Origin: Dechloromonas hortensis
GTDB lineage: Bacteria > Pseudomonadota > Gammaproteobacteria > Burkholderiales > Rhodocyclaceae
Direction of reading: 5' to 3'
Length of the DNA stretch: 64,000 bases
Assembly: GCF_009469765.1 (NCBI RefSeq)
Contig: NZ_SSSQ01000008.1
Span: 1 to 64,000 of the forward strand
Within the stretch, counting starts at the first letter, position 1; the number at the start of each line of letters is the position of its first letter. Both the position numbers and the translations under genes were made by a program. Below are positions 42,824-51,655 of this stretch, piece by piece. The notes beneath the pieces were generated by a model that made no database searches, was not told the DNA's origin, and was given only the letters and a program-made list of their open reading frames with translations.

Positions 42824-43425
42824 AGGCCTTCGACGTCGAAAGGAGCGGCAAGGGCAATCTTCCAGGCATCGGCAAAGCATTCCGCCTGCACCCCGATCTT
42901 GACGGCATGACGGCGGGTGGCCACCAGACAGAGCGCCAGTCCCGCCTGATCGACCATCGTCACTCCGGCCAGATCGATCTCCTCGATACCAACCCGGGTC
43001 AGGGCATGCATGAAGTCGCCGCGCAAGGTGCCGTTCAAGCCACCGGTGATTCGCATCACCTTGCGCCCCGACAGCTCGTGCACCGAAAGGATCGAGGCCT
43101 GACCTTGCGCCAGGGCTCCGCTGATCGCATCGTCGATCATCACCTGGTTGATCGGTCCGGTCTGAAAGCGGGCGCCGAACAGGTCGCCGACCCGACTCAC
43201 CACCGCAGCGGGAACATCAATGATCGGCGAACCGAAGAGCGAAAATTCGCAACCGGCTGTATGGCCGATATCAAGGCCGAGATCGGTCCGCAGCATCAGC
43301 CCCGACAGCGAGAGATTTTCGATGACGCCGTGGCCGATCGAACCGGCATAGCCAATCCGGACAGGCGGAGGATTCCCGAAACGAATGCGTTGGTGTCGCC
43401 GTTGATCCAGTAGGTTACTCGCCAC
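42820..43425 (-). CDS. PilZ-STAS fusion protein, putative c-di-GMP effector
   Basis: A 201-residue cytosolic protein. N-terminal PilZ: RRHQR (R9, R13) and NLSLSG (N37, S39, G42) keep the two c-di-GMP-binding motifs RxxxR and [DN]xSxxG. The C-terminal half (about 105-195) is STAS-like, with IEEIDLAGVTMVDQAGLALCL. The usual phosphorylatable Ser of anti-sigma-antagonists is replaced (DQAG), so phospho-switching is unlikely. It lies upstream of and overlaps the TonB receptor gene (ATGA), linking c-di-GMP to that receptor's operon. Partner unknown. Confidence 0.8.
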   Translation of the reverse strand: MASNLLDQRRHQRIRFGNPPPVRIGYAGSIGHGVIENLSLSGLMLRTDLGLDIGHTAGCEFSLFGSPIIDVPAAVVSRVGDLFGARFQTGPINQVMIDDAISGALAQGQASILSVHELSGRKVMRITGGLNGTLRGDFMHALTRVGIEEIDLAGVTMVDQAGLALCLVATRRHAVKIGVQAECFADAWKIALAAPFDVEGL

Positions 43426-43511
43426 GTTTTTCCAGTTGATTGGTTTTTTTCACATATTAACAAAACTCCGCAAAGCCACCGTGCAGCGCAGCGCAGCGCG
43501 CCCCTGTTTAA

Positions 43512-43540
43512 TTGACTTTTCCCGGCTCGCTCGGTATTGT
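43512..43540 (+). promoter_or_regulatory. Sigma-70 promoter for metX
   Basis: TTGACT (43512-43517) and TATTGT (43535-43540) are separated by exactly 17 bases, a near-consensus promoter. The start would be about 43547, some 20 bases before the SAM-II aptamer. It lies in the divergent gap between the PilZ-STAS gene and metX. Confidence 0.7.
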
Positions 43541-43565
43541 CACCGACACGCTGGAAAGACATCAG

Positions 43566-43620
43566 CCGCGCCGATTTGAGCTCTGATTGCGGGCGCCACA
43601 TAAATACAGCTAAAACGGGA
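43566..43620 (+). promoter_or_regulatory. SAM-II riboswitch upstream of metX
   Basis: The leader aligns by eye to the SAM-II (metA-type) aptamer. Stem P1 is GCGCC (43568-43572) paired with GGCGC (43592-43596). A GATTTGAG loop and TTGC lie between, and the conserved ATAAATACAGCTAAAACGGG follows (43600 onward), matching the ATAAATG-AGCTAAA-GGG core. Such aptamers bind S-adenosylmethionine and repress methionine genes. An intrinsic terminator follows immediately, so transcription attenuation is likely here, rather than only the usual ribosome-site occlusion. Confidence 0.85.
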
Positions 43621-43624
43621 ACCA

Positions 43625-43670
43625 CCCAGTTCGCGTTTAGGAAGCCTTCTTCAACGCCACTGGGTTTTTT
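43625..43670 (+). terminator. Intrinsic terminator between the SAM-II aptamer and metX
   Basis: Nested stem: CCCAGT (43625-43630)/ACTGGG (43659-43664), GCGTT (43633-43637)/AACGC (43653-43657), and GAAG (43641-43644)/CTTC (43649-43652), then TTTTTT (43665-43670). It ends before the metX Shine-Dalgarno AGGA (43677-43680). A long stem with an exact T-run is a strong terminator signature; it probably forms when SAM is bound. Confidence 0.8.
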
Positions 43671-43685
43671 GTTTTCAGGAACCGC

Positions 43686-44810
43686 ATGCCAGGACAATCC
43701 GTCGGCGCCGTCAAGTCACAGCGCGCCCACTTCGACCAGCCGCTGCATTTGCGCAGTGGCGGGGTTCTGCCCGCCTACGATCTGGTCTATGAAACCTATG
43801 GCTCGCTCAACGCAGCCAAGTCGAATGCCATTCTCGTCTGCCATGCCTTGTCGGGCCACCACCACATTGCCGGGCATTATGCCGAGCAGCCGGACAACAT
43901 CGGCTGGTGGGACAACATCGTCGGCCCCGGTCGACCGCTCGATACCGACAAATTTTTCATCGTCGGCTTGAATAATCTCGGCGGTTGCCACGGATCGACC
44001 GGCCCGTCCTCGCTCAATCCGGCCACCGGCAAACCGTGGGGAGCCGATTTCCCGATCGTCGCCGTCAATGACTGGGTCCATGCCCAGGCCCGGCTGGCCG
44101 ATTTGCTCGGCATCGATAGCTGGGCCGCGGTCATGGGCGGCAGCCTGGGCGGCATGCAGGCCTTGCGCTGGAGCATCACCTACCCCGAGCGGGTCCGCAA
44201 CGCCATCGTGATCGCCGCCGCCCCCAAGCTGTCAGCGCAGAATATTGCCTTCAACGATGTCGCCCGCCAGGCCATCCTGACCGACCCTGACTTCCATGGC
44301 GGCAACTACTACGAACACAACACCCGCCCGGTGCGCGGCCTGCGCCTGGCCCGCATGCTCGGCCACATTACCTATCTATCAGACGACCAGATGGGTGAGA
44401 AATTCGGCCGCGAGTTGCGCAACAGCGCCTTTTCCTTCGGTTTCGACGTCGAATTCGAGGTCGAATCGTACTTGCGCTACCAGGGCGACAAATTCGCCGG
44501 TTATTTCGATGCCAACACCTACCTGCTGATGACAAAGGCGCTCGATTATTTCGATCCGTCGCGCGAAGACGGTGGCAACTTGACGGCGACCATGGCCCGC
44601 ACCCAGGCTAATTTCCTGATCGCTTCGTTTACGACCGACTGGCGCTTTACCCCGGCCCGTTCGAAGGAAATCGTCGCCGCCCTGCTCGCCAACGGGCGCA
44701 ATGTCTCCTATGCGGAAATCGACCTCAATTTTGGCCACGACTCCTTCCTGATGGATGACGCCCATTACCATGGCGTGGTCGATGCCTACCTGCGGAATAT
44801 CAAGCTATGA
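43686..44810 (+). CDS. metX: Homoserine O-acyltransferase MetX
   Basis: A 374-residue alpha/beta-hydrolase-fold enzyme. The nucleophile elbow is GGSLGG with Ser153, and the late [10 protein letters not shown] supplies the His region. Betaproteobacterial MetX enzymes often act as homoserine O-succinyltransferases rather than acetyltransferases, and the sequence read here does not separate them. It commits homoserine to methionine synthesis. ATG at 43686 with AGGA six bases upstream, behind the SAM-II riboswitch and terminator. It overlaps metW by four bases. Confidence 0.95.
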   Translation: MPGQSVGAVKSQRAHFDQPLHLRSGGVLPAYDLVYETYGSLNAAKSNAILVCHALSGHHHIAGHYAEQPDNIGWWDNIVGPGRPLDTDKFFIVGLNNLGGCHGSTGPSSLNPATGKPWGADFPIVAVNDWVHAQARLADLLGIDSWAAVMGGSLGGMQALRWSITYPERVRNAIVIAAAPKLSAQNIAFNDVARQAILTDPDFHGGNYYEHNTRPVRGLRLARMLGHITYLSDDQMGEKFGRELRNSAFSFGFDVEFEVESYLRYQGDKFAGYFDANTYLLMTKALDYFDPSREDGGNLTATMARTQANFLIASFTTDWRFTPARSKEIVAALLANGRNVSYAEIDLNFGHDSFLMDDAHYHGVVDAYLRNIKL

Positions 44811-45418
44811 CGCATACCCTGGGGCGCCCCGATTTTGACCTGATCGCCGCCTGGATCGAACCGGGCCACCGCGTTCTTGACCTTGGCTGCGGCGACGGCA
44901 CGCTGCTCAAGCATCTGATCGAGACGCGCGGTGTACAAGGCTGGGGCGTCGAAATCGACGATAGCAACATCCTCGCCGCAATCAGGAATGGCATCAATGT
45001 CATCCAGGGCAACCTCGAACGCGGCCTCGACGAGTTCGCCGACCAGGCTTTCGATCATGTCGTGCTGTCACGCACCTTGCAAACGGTCCGCCACACCGAA
45101 GGTATCCTGCTCGAGATGCTGCGGGTCGGCCGTGAAGCGGTCGTTTCCTTCCCGAATTTCGCCTATTGGAAGAACCTGCGCTCCGTCCTCGACGGCCGCA
45201 TGCCGGTTTCCGAAGATCTGCCTTACCAGTGGTACGACTCGCCCAACGTCCGCTTTTTCACGCTGCTCGATTTCGAAGCCCTCTGCGAAAAAATGGGGCT
45301 GCTCATCCGTGAGCGCCATGTCCTCGACGAACAAGGCAATATCGTCGCCAATACCGACAACCGTGAAGTCAATTTCCTCGGCAGCCTGGCGGTCTACCGC
45401 TTGACGCGCGCCCGTTGA
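44807..45418 (+). CDS. metW: Methionine biosynthesis protein MetW
   Basis: A 203-residue class I SAM-methyltransferase-fold protein. [29 protein letters not shown] is the SAM-binding motif of MetW, and [40 protein letters not shown] (two blocks) is diagnostic for the family. MetW works with MetX in homoserine acylation in related organisms. It overlaps metX and is immediately followed by ampG (TGATG), so it is in the SAM-II-controlled transcript. Confidence 0.95.
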   Translation: MTHTLGRPDFDLIAAWIEPGHRVLDLGCGDGTLLKHLIETRGVQGWGVEIDDSNILAAIRNGINVIQGNLERGLDEFADQAFDHVVLSRTLQTVRHTEGILLEMLRVGREAVVSFPNFAYWKNLRSVLDGRMPVSEDLPYQWYDSPNVRFFTLLDFEALCEKMGLLIRERHVLDEQGNIVANTDNREVNFLGSLAVYRLTRAR

Positions 45419-46686
45419 TGCCCGCCTGGCTCGGCGCCCTGCTCACCCGGAAGATGCTGATCTGCATCTTCACCGGCTTCAGCTCCGGCCTGCCGCTCTA
45501 CCTGCTGCTCAACCTGTTGCCGGCCTGGCTGCGCAGCGAAGGCGTCGATCTGAAAACGATCGGCTTCTTTGCCCTGATCCAGTTCCCCTACACCTGGAAA
45601 TTCCTCTGGTCGCCCCTGCTCGATCGCTTCAGCGTGCCAGGTTTCGGCCGCCGACGAGGCTGGATGCTGGTCACGCAAGTCGGCCTGCTATTCGCCATCG
45701 GCAGCCTCGGCGGTCTCGATCCGAAAGAAAACATCTGGCCCATCCTCTGGCTGGCCGCCCTGCTCGCCTTCCTGTCGGGAACACAGGACATTGCGGTCGA
45801 CGCCTTCCGCCGGGAAATTCTCGACGACCACGAACTCGGTCTGGGCAATGCCGTACACGTCAATGCTTACCGGATCGCCGGCCTGATTCCCGGCTCCCTG
45901 TCCCTGATCCTGGCCGACCGCCTGCCGTGGAACGAAGTCTTCTGGATCACCGGCGCCTTCATGCTGCCCGGCATGGCGATGGCCTGGCTGGTCAGCGAAC
46001 CGCGCATCAACGGAGCGCCGAAAACCTTGCGCCAGGCGGTGACCGAACCCTTCCACGAGTTCATCGGCCGGCAGGGCTGGCGCGGCGCCGCACTGGTACT
46101 CGGCTTCATCTTTCTCTACAAGCTCGGCGACAGCCTGTGCACCGCGCTGGCAACGCCCTTCTACCTCGACATGGGCTTCACCAAGACCGACATCGGCCTG
46201 ATCGCCAAGCACGCCGGCCTCTGGCCCGCGGTCATTGGCGCCCTGCTCGGCGGTCTGTGGATGGTCAGGCTGGGCATCAACCGGGCTTTGTGGCTCTTTG
46301 GCGTCGTCCAGCTAGTCTCGATTTTCGGCTTCGCCTGGTTGGCCGCACAGGGTCATTACGACAGCATCGGCGCCAGCGAACGCTTCGCCCTGGCCTTTGT
46401 CATTGGTCTAGAAGCACTGGGCGTTGGTTTGGGTACGGCCGCCTTCGTCGCCTTCATTGCCCGCTCGACGCACCCGGCCTATACCGCAACGCAAATGGCC
46501 TTGTTCACCAGCCTGGCTGCCGTCCCGCGCACTTTCATCAACGCCTCGGCGGGCTGGCTGGTGGAATCGCTGGGCTGGTTCAATTTTTTCTGGCTATGCG
46601 CTGCCTTGGCCGTGCCGGGCATGCTCCTGCTCGTCAAAGTCGCCCCGTGGCACAGACCGGCGGAAGCAGTCAGTCACCTCGGTTGA
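45418..46686 (+). CDS. ampG: AmpG-family muropeptide MFS transporter
   Basis: A 422-residue permease with about twelve transmembrane segments. FTGFSSGLPLYLLLNLLPAWLRSEGVDLKTIGFFALI and KFLWSPLLDRF are AmpG hallmarks, as is TQDIAVDAFRREIL. AmpG imports anhydromuropeptides for peptidoglycan recycling. The ATG at 45418 overlaps the metW stop (TGATG). Adjacency to metW is conserved in some relatives, but a link to methionine is not implied. The 3' end overlaps the convergent LETM1-like gene by 17 bases. Confidence 0.88.
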   Translation: MPAWLGALLTRKMLICIFTGFSSGLPLYLLLNLLPAWLRSEGVDLKTIGFFALIQFPYTWKFLWSPLLDRFSVPGFGRRRGWMLVTQVGLLFAIGSLGGLDPKENIWPILWLAALLAFLSGTQDIAVDAFRREILDDHELGLGNAVHVNAYRIAGLIPGSLSLILADRLPWNEVFWITGAFMLPGMAMAWLVSEPRINGAPKTLRQAVTEPFHEFIGRQGWRGAALVLGFIFLYKLGDSLCTALATPFYLDMGFTKTDIGLIAKHAGLWPAVIGALLGGLWMVRLGINRALWLFGVVQLVSIFGFAWLAAQGHYDSIGASERFALAFVIGLEALGVGLGTAAFVAFIARSTHPAYTATQMALFTSLAAVPRTFINASAGWLVESLGWFNFFWLCAALAVPGMLLLVKVAPWHRPAEAVSHLG

Positions 46687-46978
46687 GACGGCGTCGATCA
46701 AGCCACCAGGCGTAAGCTGGCAAAAACAGCATCGAGCCGGGCAAGAGCAAGGCGACCAGATAAGGCGAAAGGTGCGCCATCCGGCGCAAATGGCCGAGAA
46801 TTTCTTCTTTCTCGACTGGCGTCCATTGGCCGCCATTACGCGCCTTCATCAGCAAGGGCATCAGGCCGCGCGTCGCGACCAGTTCGGCCAGGATACGGCG
46901 CGCTTCGCGTCGCTGCGAAGAGAGTATCTGCTGCCACCAGGCAGGGATGGCAATCTCTGCCCGCTCGCTACTCGCCAC
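46670..46978 (-). CDS. Small membrane protein with LETM1-like C-terminus
   Basis: About 102 residues if started at the GTG at 46978; an earlier TTG (46984) overlaps the yqjK-like stop. The C-terminal region, WTPVEKEEILGHLRRMAHLSPYLVALLLPGSMLFLPAYAWWLDRR, has one hydrophobic helix and resembles LETM1-type ribosome- or ion-related membrane domains only loosely. Function is unknown. It is the last gene in a minus-strand run with yqjK-, yqjE- and yqjD-like genes. The start is uncertain. Confidence 0.55.
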   Translation of the reverse strand: MASSERAEIAIPAWWQQILSSQRREARRILAELVATRGLMPLLMKARNGGQWTPVEKEEILGHLRRMAHLSPYLVALLLPGSMLFLPAYAWWLDRRRLNRGD

Positions 46979-46980
46979 GG

Positions 46981-47274
46981 TCAACGCATCCCAGCCAGTG
47001 AATTTCGAATCGCCTGCCAGCCACGCCAGACAAAAAAGCCACGTTTCGCCCAGCGCCATGCGCCACGCGGACGGGCTACCACGACGGCGGCGACTGCGAC
47101 GCCGATGGCGAGCGGATGGTGTTTCAGCCAATCAACGCCTTGCATCACCGCATCACCGCGGGCCAGCGCAGCTTCCAGTGGTGCCGCCTGCTGCCGCAGC
47201 GTGCGGCGCTGCTCATCGATACGGGCTTTCAGGGCGCCATGCCGGGTCGCCAGCAACAACAGTTTCTGGTTCAT
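46981..47274 (-). CDS. YqjK-like small protein
   Basis: A 97-residue protein with a coiled-coil N-terminal half (LLATRHGALKARIDEQRRTL) and a single hydrophobic segment (HPLAIGVAVAAVVVARP, about residues 52-68), ending in basic-aromatic residues. This pattern matches the YqjK family found with YqjD and YqjE. It overlaps the YqjE-like gene by four bases. Function unknown, presumed inner-membrane accessory. Confidence 0.7.
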   Translation of the reverse strand: MNQKLLLLATRHGALKARIDEQRRTLRQQAAPLEAALARGDAVMQGVDWLKHHPLAIGVAVAAVVVARPRGAWRWAKRGFFVWRGWQAIRNSLAGMR

Positions 47275-47678
47275 TCCGGTTTTTTGGCGTAACGGCGCAA
47301 TTCGGCCATGTCGGCTTCAAGCTCCGCCAGACTGGCCCGGAACAGCTTGCTCGGCTGCTTTGCCTGCTTCTTGATCGAGCCGATCAGCAATAAACCGCCG
47401 CCGATAAACAGCGCGGCAAAGAGACCAAAGACCAAGACCCGCTGCTCCCAGAAAGCCAGTGCAATACAGAACACAGCCATGATGACGCCGAGCGCGAGCA
47501 TGAAAGCGGCACCGATCGCTTTTGACCACAGCGTCATGAGGCGGAGTTTCTCCTCCTCCAACTCGGTCACCAGCAGTTCGGCGCGCGTCTTCCCGATCGC
47601 GATCAGCGTCGCGATCATGTTTTTCAAGGCGGCAAAGAGACCTGCGCGGCCTGCTTCACCGCCTGCTTGCTGGGTCAT
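47271..47678 (-). CDS. YqjE/phage-holin-family membrane protein
   Basis: A 135-residue protein with two transmembrane helices (about residues 52-100), a charged ELEEEKLRLMTLWSK amphipathic stretch before them, and a coiled tail (LAELEADMAELRRYAKK). It is typical of the DUF1469/YqjE family in the yqjD-yqjE-yqjK operon. It is four bases from the YqjD-like gene. No activity is established. Confidence 0.8.
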   Translation of the reverse strand: MTQQAGGEAGRAGLFAALKNMIATLIAIGKTRAELLVTELEEEKLRLMTLWSKAIGAAFMLALGVIMAVFCIALAFWEQRVLVFGLFAALFIGGGLLLIGSIKKQAKQPSKLFRASLAELEADMAELRRYAKKPE

Positions 47679-47682
47679 GCGT

Positions 47683-48003
47683 TCAGCGACGGCCGATCAG
47701 CACGCCGAGCGCCAAACCGAGGGCGGCGGCAACACCAACTGCCTTCCACGGTTGGTCATGCACGAAATCGTCGGTCGCACGCGCCGCGGCCTTGGTCTTG
47801 TCGACCAGAGCTGCTTCGGCATCGGCCAGACGTTCCTTGGCATCACGCAGACGAACTTCAATCTTGGTACGCAGCTCACCGACCTTTTCACCGGCTGCAC
47901 CAGCGGTCGCACGCAGGATTTCTTCAGCGTCGGAGATAACAACCTTCATGTCGGAAACCAGCTTTTCCTTGTTGGCGGCAGTCAGATCTTGGGACATTTT
48001 CAA
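47683..48003 (-). CDS. DUF883-family (YqjD/ElaB/YgaM) ribosome-associated membrane protein
   Basis: A 106-residue protein: a long amphipathic helix (SDMKVVISDAEEILRATAGAAGEKVGELRTK in blocks) and one C-terminal transmembrane helix (GVAAALGLALGVLIGRR). This is the DUF883 architecture. In E. coli YqjD anchors ribosomes to the membrane in stationary phase. It leads the yqjD-E-K-LETM1-like run, with GAGG upstream of the ATG. Confidence 0.85.
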   Translation of the reverse strand: MKMSQDLTAANKEKLVSDMKVVISDAEEILRATAGAAGEKVGELRTKIEVRLRDAKERLADAEAALVDKTKAAARATDDFVHDQPWKAVGVAAALGLALGVLIGRR

Positions 48004-48076
48004 CCTCGTTGGTGACAGATAAGCAAGGGGTACAGGTTAGCCCGTCCGCGCGCCGAAATCAATTCGCATGAACGGC

Positions 48077-48856
48077 TCAGGCAAAATCATAATCGATGAT
48101 CAATGGCGCATGATCGGAGAAACGTTCGGCCTTATAGATTTCGGCCCGCTGTGCCTTAGCGGCGATACCGGGCGTCGCAATCTGGTAGTCGATCCGCCAG
48201 CCGACATTCTTCGCCCAGGCCTGCCCACGGTTGCTCCACCAGGTGTAGGACTCGCCCGTTGCATCCGGATAGAGCCGGCGATAGACATCGACCCAGCCCA
48301 GTTCGTCGAATAGCTTACCCAGCCAGGCCCGCTCTTCCGGCAGGAAGCCGGAATTCTTCTGATTCGACTTCCAGTTTTTCAGGTCGATTTCCTTGTGGGC
48401 GATATTCCAGTCGCCGCACAACACGATTTCCCGTCCTTCGGCACGCAAGGCCAGCATTTGCGGGAAGAAGGCATCAAGAAAGCGGAATTTGGCCTCCTGG
48501 CGCTCGGGCGACGAGGAACCGGAAGGCAGGTAGAGCGAGATCACCGACAGATTGCCGAAATCGGCCAGAATATAACGCCCTTCACTATCGAATTCGCCGC
48601 CATCGAAGCCTTCGATCACGCGGTCCGGCTGCCGGCGACTCCAGATGCCGACGCCGCTGTAACCCTTCTTTTCGGCACAGTGATAGAAAGCCTGCATACC
48701 GTCCGGCGCAAGCATTTCCGGAGAAAGATCGGGCAACTGCGCTTTCAATTCCTGCAAGCAGATGATGTCCGCCTGCTGGGCGGCGGCCCAGGGCAGCACA
48801 TTTTTGCTCCAGGCGGAGCGGATGCCATTGAGGTTCAGGGAGATGATGCGTAACAT
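48077..48856 (-). CDS. xth: Exodeoxyribonuclease III
   Basis: A 259-residue EEP-superfamily nuclease. ISLNLNGIRSAWSKN, CLQELKAQ (metal-binding Glu), YSGVGIWSR, and CGDWNIAHKEIDLKN give the active-site acids. SDHAPLIIDYDF contains the catalytic His-Asp end. It acts in base-excision repair as the main AP endonuclease and 3'-phosphatase. It is divergent from pyrE with a 47-base gap. Confidence 0.95.
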   Translation of the reverse strand: MLRIISLNLNGIRSAWSKNVLPWAAAQQADIICLQELKAQLPDLSPEMLAPDGMQAFYHCAEKKGYSGVGIWSRRQPDRVIEGFDGGEFDSEGRYILADFGNLSVISLYLPSGSSSPERQEAKFRFLDAFFPQMLALRAEGREIVLCGDWNIAHKEIDLKNWKSNQKNSGFLPEERAWLGKLFDELGWVDVYRRLYPDATGESYTWWSNRGQAWAKNVGWRIDYQIATPGIAAKAQRAEIYKAERFSDHAPLIIDYDFA

Positions 48857-48903
48857 TGTGCAATGATCGGCGCAGTTTTCACGGCCGTTAGGAATGGAAG
48901 AAT

Positions 48904-49545
48904 ATGGATTTTCGTCAGGATTTCATCGAATTCGCGCTCGGCTGCCAAGTATTGCGCTTTGGCGAATTCAAGACCAAGGCGGGACGGCTCTCGCCCTATT
49001 TCTTTAATGCCGGTTTGTTCAACGACGGCAAGTCACTCGGCCAACTCGCCGAATTCTACGCCAAAGCGGCCGAAGCCGGCGGCGTTCAGTTCGACATGCT
49101 GTTCGGCCCGGCCTACAAGGGTATTCCGCTGGTGGCGGCCATCACCATGGCGCTGGCCCAGCGCGGCCAGAATTACCCCTTTGCCTTCAACCGTAAGGAA
49201 GCCAAGGATCACGGCGAAGGCGGCAACATCGTCGGTGCGCCGCTGGCCGGCCGCGTCCTGATCGTCGATGACGTCATTTCGGCCGGCACCTCGGTCCGCG
49301 AATCGGTTGAACTGATCCGTGCCGCCGGCGCCACGCCGGCTGGCGTGCTGATTGCGCTGGATCGTCAGGAACGCGGCCAAGGTCAATTGTCCGCCGTACA
49401 GGAAGTGCAGCGCGACTACGGCATTCCGGTGATTGCAGTGGCCGGGCTGGGCGACCTGATGGCCTTCCTGGAAAACCATGCCGAATTTTCCGTGCACCGC
49501 AGCGCGGTTGCCAGCTACCGCCAGCAATACGGCGTCAATGCCTAA
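48904..49545 (+). CDS. pyrE: Orotate phosphoribosyltransferase
   Basis: A 213-residue PyrE making OMP from orotate and PRPP. The PRPP motif [17 protein letters not shown] is near residues 119-135, and the catalytic loop is [12 protein letters not shown]. The ATG at 48904 follows a short AT-richer gap (GGAATGGAAGAAT) that supplies the ribosome site. It overlaps the downstream DUF4124-like gene by eight bases. Divergent from xth, as in many proteobacteria. Confidence 0.97.
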   Translation: MDFRQDFIEFALGCQVLRFGEFKTKAGRLSPYFFNAGLFNDGKSLGQLAEFYAKAAEAGGVQFDMLFGPAYKGIPLVAAITMALAQRGQNYPFAFNRKEAKDHGEGGNIVGAPLAGRVLIVDDVISAGTSVRESVELIRAAGATPAGVLIALDRQERGQGQLSAVQEVQRDYGIPVIAVAGLGDLMAFLENHAEFSVHRSAVASYRQQYGVNA

Positions 49546-50185
49546 ACGCCTGCTTGCCCCTCTCCTGCTGCTGCTTGCAACAACAGCCCAGGCCGGGGGC
49601 GAGTTTTACTGCTGCCAGGACCCGGGCAACGGGCGCCGCGTCTGTGGCGACGCCTTGCCAGACGTCTGCCGGGGCCGGGCTTACCGTCTGCTGGACAGTG
49701 CCGGCAACGTCATCAAGGAAGTCGGACCGCCGCTGAGCCCGGAAGAAAAGGCCCTGGCCGCTGCGGAAAGCCGGCGCAAGAAGAAGCTGGAAGAAGCCGA
49801 CCGCGAGCAGCGGCGCCGGGATCAGGCCCTGCTCGACACCTACGCGCTGCCGCAGGATATCGACCTCGCTCAGCGCAAGGCCGAAGCCGATGTCAATTTT
49901 GCGATTGCCGCCTCGCAGGCCAAGATCGACGTGGCGCGCAAGAAGCGCAAGAAATTCGAGGCGGAAGCCGAGTTTTACAAGAAGAAGACGCTACCGCCTG
50001 AGCTTGAGAAAGAGCTGCGAGCCATTGATCACGAGATCAAGCTTGAGCAGGAGCTGCTCGACATCAAGAAACACGATTTCGAGACCATCAAGACCAAGTA
50101 CGACGCCGACCGCAAGCGCTACAACGAGTTGACCGGCCGGGCCAAGCCAGCCGCACCGTTCAGCGGTGCGGCCCAGCCCCAGTAG
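49538..50185 (+). CDS. Exported protein with DUF4124-like N-terminus and coiled coil
   Basis: A 215-residue protein. A signal peptide ([19 protein letters not shown]) precedes [38 protein letters not shown], which resembles the DUF4124 domain with paired cysteines. A long Lys/Glu-rich coiled coil (about residues 65-195) follows. Start 49538 begins the signal peptide and overlaps the pyrE stop; an in-frame start at 49478 lies in pyrE. Probably periplasmic and structural; function unknown. Confidence 0.75.
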   Translation: MPKRLLAPLLLLLATTAQAGGEFYCCQDPGNGRRVCGDALPDVCRGRAYRLLDSAGNVIKEVGPPLSPEEKALAAAESRRKKKLEEADREQRRRDQALLDTYALPQDIDLAQRKAEADVNFAIAASQAKIDVARKKRKKFEAEAEFYKKKTLPPELEKELRAIDHEIKLEQELLDIKKHDFETIKTKYDADRKRYNELTGRAKPAAPFSGAAQPQ

Positions 50186-51643
50186 TTAGCCTGCCGCCAG
50201 CTTCTGGCGCAGCAGGTCGTTGACCTGCTGCGGATTGGCCTTGCCCTTGGCCGCTTTCATCACCTGACCGACCAGCGCGTTGAAAGCCTTCTCCTTGCCG
50301 GCCTTGAACTCGGCGACATTGGCAGGATTCGCGGCCAGCACCTCATCGACCAGCGCCTCGATGGCGCCACTGTCGGTAATCTGCTTCAGGCCCTGCTTTT
50401 CGATGACGTCGTCGGCCGTGGCACCCTCGCCATTCCACAAGGCCTCGAAGACTTTTTTGGCGATGTTGTTGGAAATGGTGTTGTCGGCAATCCGCTGGAT
50501 CAGGCCGGCCAGTTGCGCAGCGCTTACCGGTGACTCGACCAGTTCCTTGCCTTCTTTGTTCAGGCGGGCGGCCAAATCGACCATCACCCAGTTGGCGCAG
50601 GGCTTGGCGTTGGCTTTGCCGGCAATCGCTACGGTCGACTCGAAATAATCGGCCATTTCCTGGCTGGCAGTCAGCGTGATCGCGTCGTAGGCCGAGAGAC
50701 CGAGCTCATTGACGAAGCGCTCGCGCTTCTGGCCCGGCAATTCCGGCAATTCGCCTTTGACGCGGTTGATCCAGTCGCTGGAAATGATCAGCGGCAACAG
50801 GTCGGGATCGGGGAAATAACGGTAATCGTGGGCGTCTTCCTTGCTCCGCATCATCCGCGTTTCACCGCTATCCGGATCGAACAGCACGGTCGCCTGCTGG
50901 ATCTTGCGCCCTTCCTCGATCTCGTTGATCTGCCACTGCACTTCGAAATCGATCGCTTCCTTGAGGAAACGGAAGGAGTTCAGGTTCTTGATTTCACGGC
51001 GCGTGCCGAACTCGGCCTGGCCCTTCGGGCGCACAGAGACGTTGGCATCGCAGCGGAAGGAGCCTTCCTGCATGTTGCCGTCGCAGATGCCGATCCAGCG
51101 CACCAGTGCATGCAGCGCCTTGGCGTAGGCCACTGCTTCGTCGGAAGAACGCATGTCCGGTTCGGAAACGATCTCGAGCAGCGGCGTGCCGGCCCGGTTG
51201 AGGTCGATCCCCGATTTGCCGTGAAAGTCTTCGTGCAGGGACTTGCCGGCATCTTCTTCCAGATGGGCCCGGGTCAGGCGAACGACTTTTTCATAGGCCT
51301 TGTCACCCTGGCCGACCTGCAGCGTAATGTTGCCGCCGACGACGACCGGCAGGTCCATCTGGCTGATCTGGTAGCCCTTGGGCAGATCGGGATAAAAGTA
51401 ATTCTTGCGGGCAAAGACCGACTTTTGCGCCACTTCGGCGCCAATCGCCAGACCGAAGCGAATGGCGCACTCGACTGCCTTCTTGTTGAGCACCGGCAAA
51501 ACGCCCGGCAACGCGAGGTCCACCGCGCAGGCCTGCGTATTCGGCTCGGCCCCGAAAGCCGTCGAGGCGCCGGAGAAAATTTTCGAAACGGTCGCCAGTT
51601 GCGCGTGCGTCTCGATGCCAATCACCACTTCCCACTGATTCAT
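50186..51643 (-). CDS. gatB: Aspartyl/glutamyl-tRNA(Asn/Gln) amidotransferase subunit B
   Basis: A 485-residue Gat[67 protein letters not shown], and [12 protein letters not shown] are all canonical. With GatA and GatC it converts misacylated Glu-tRNA(Gln) or Asp-tRNA(Asn). It is separated from gatA by a lipoprotein gene (51656-52186) instead of the usual contiguous CAB order. Confidence 0.97.
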   Translation of the reverse strand: MNQWEVVIGIETHAQLATVSKIFSGASTAFGAEPNTQACAVDLALPGVLPVLNKKAVECAIRFGLAIGAEVAQKSVFARKNYFYPDLPKGYQISQMDLPVVVGGNITLQVGQGDKAYEKVVRLTRAHLEEDAGKSLHEDFHGKSGIDLNRAGTPLLEIVSEPDMRSSDEAVAYAKALHALVRWIGICDGNMQEGSFRCDANVSVRPKGQAEFGTRREIKNLNSFRFLKEAIDFEVQWQINEIEEGRKIQQATVLFDPDSGETRMMRSKEDAHDYRYFPDPDLLPLIISSDWINRVKGELPELPGQKRERFVNELGLSAYDAITLTASQEMADYFESTVAIAGKANAKPCANWVMVDLAARLNKEGKELVESPVSAAQLAGLIQRIADNTISNNIAKKVFEALWNGEGATADDVIEKQGLKQITDSGAIEALVDEVLAANPANVAEFKAGKEKAFNALVGQVMKAAKGKANPQQVNDLLRQKLAAG

Positions 51644-51655
51644 AGTTCTATCCGT

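Noticed and set aside
43483..43500. Short GCAGC tandem repeat, three copies
   Set aside because: Too short to be a meaningful repeat or CRISPR element; it lies just before the metX promoter.
46979..47131. N-terminal extension of the LETM1-like gene to 153 residues
   Set aside because: It would overlap the yqjK-like gene by about 150 bases and adds an arginine-rich stretch typical of a shadow frame.
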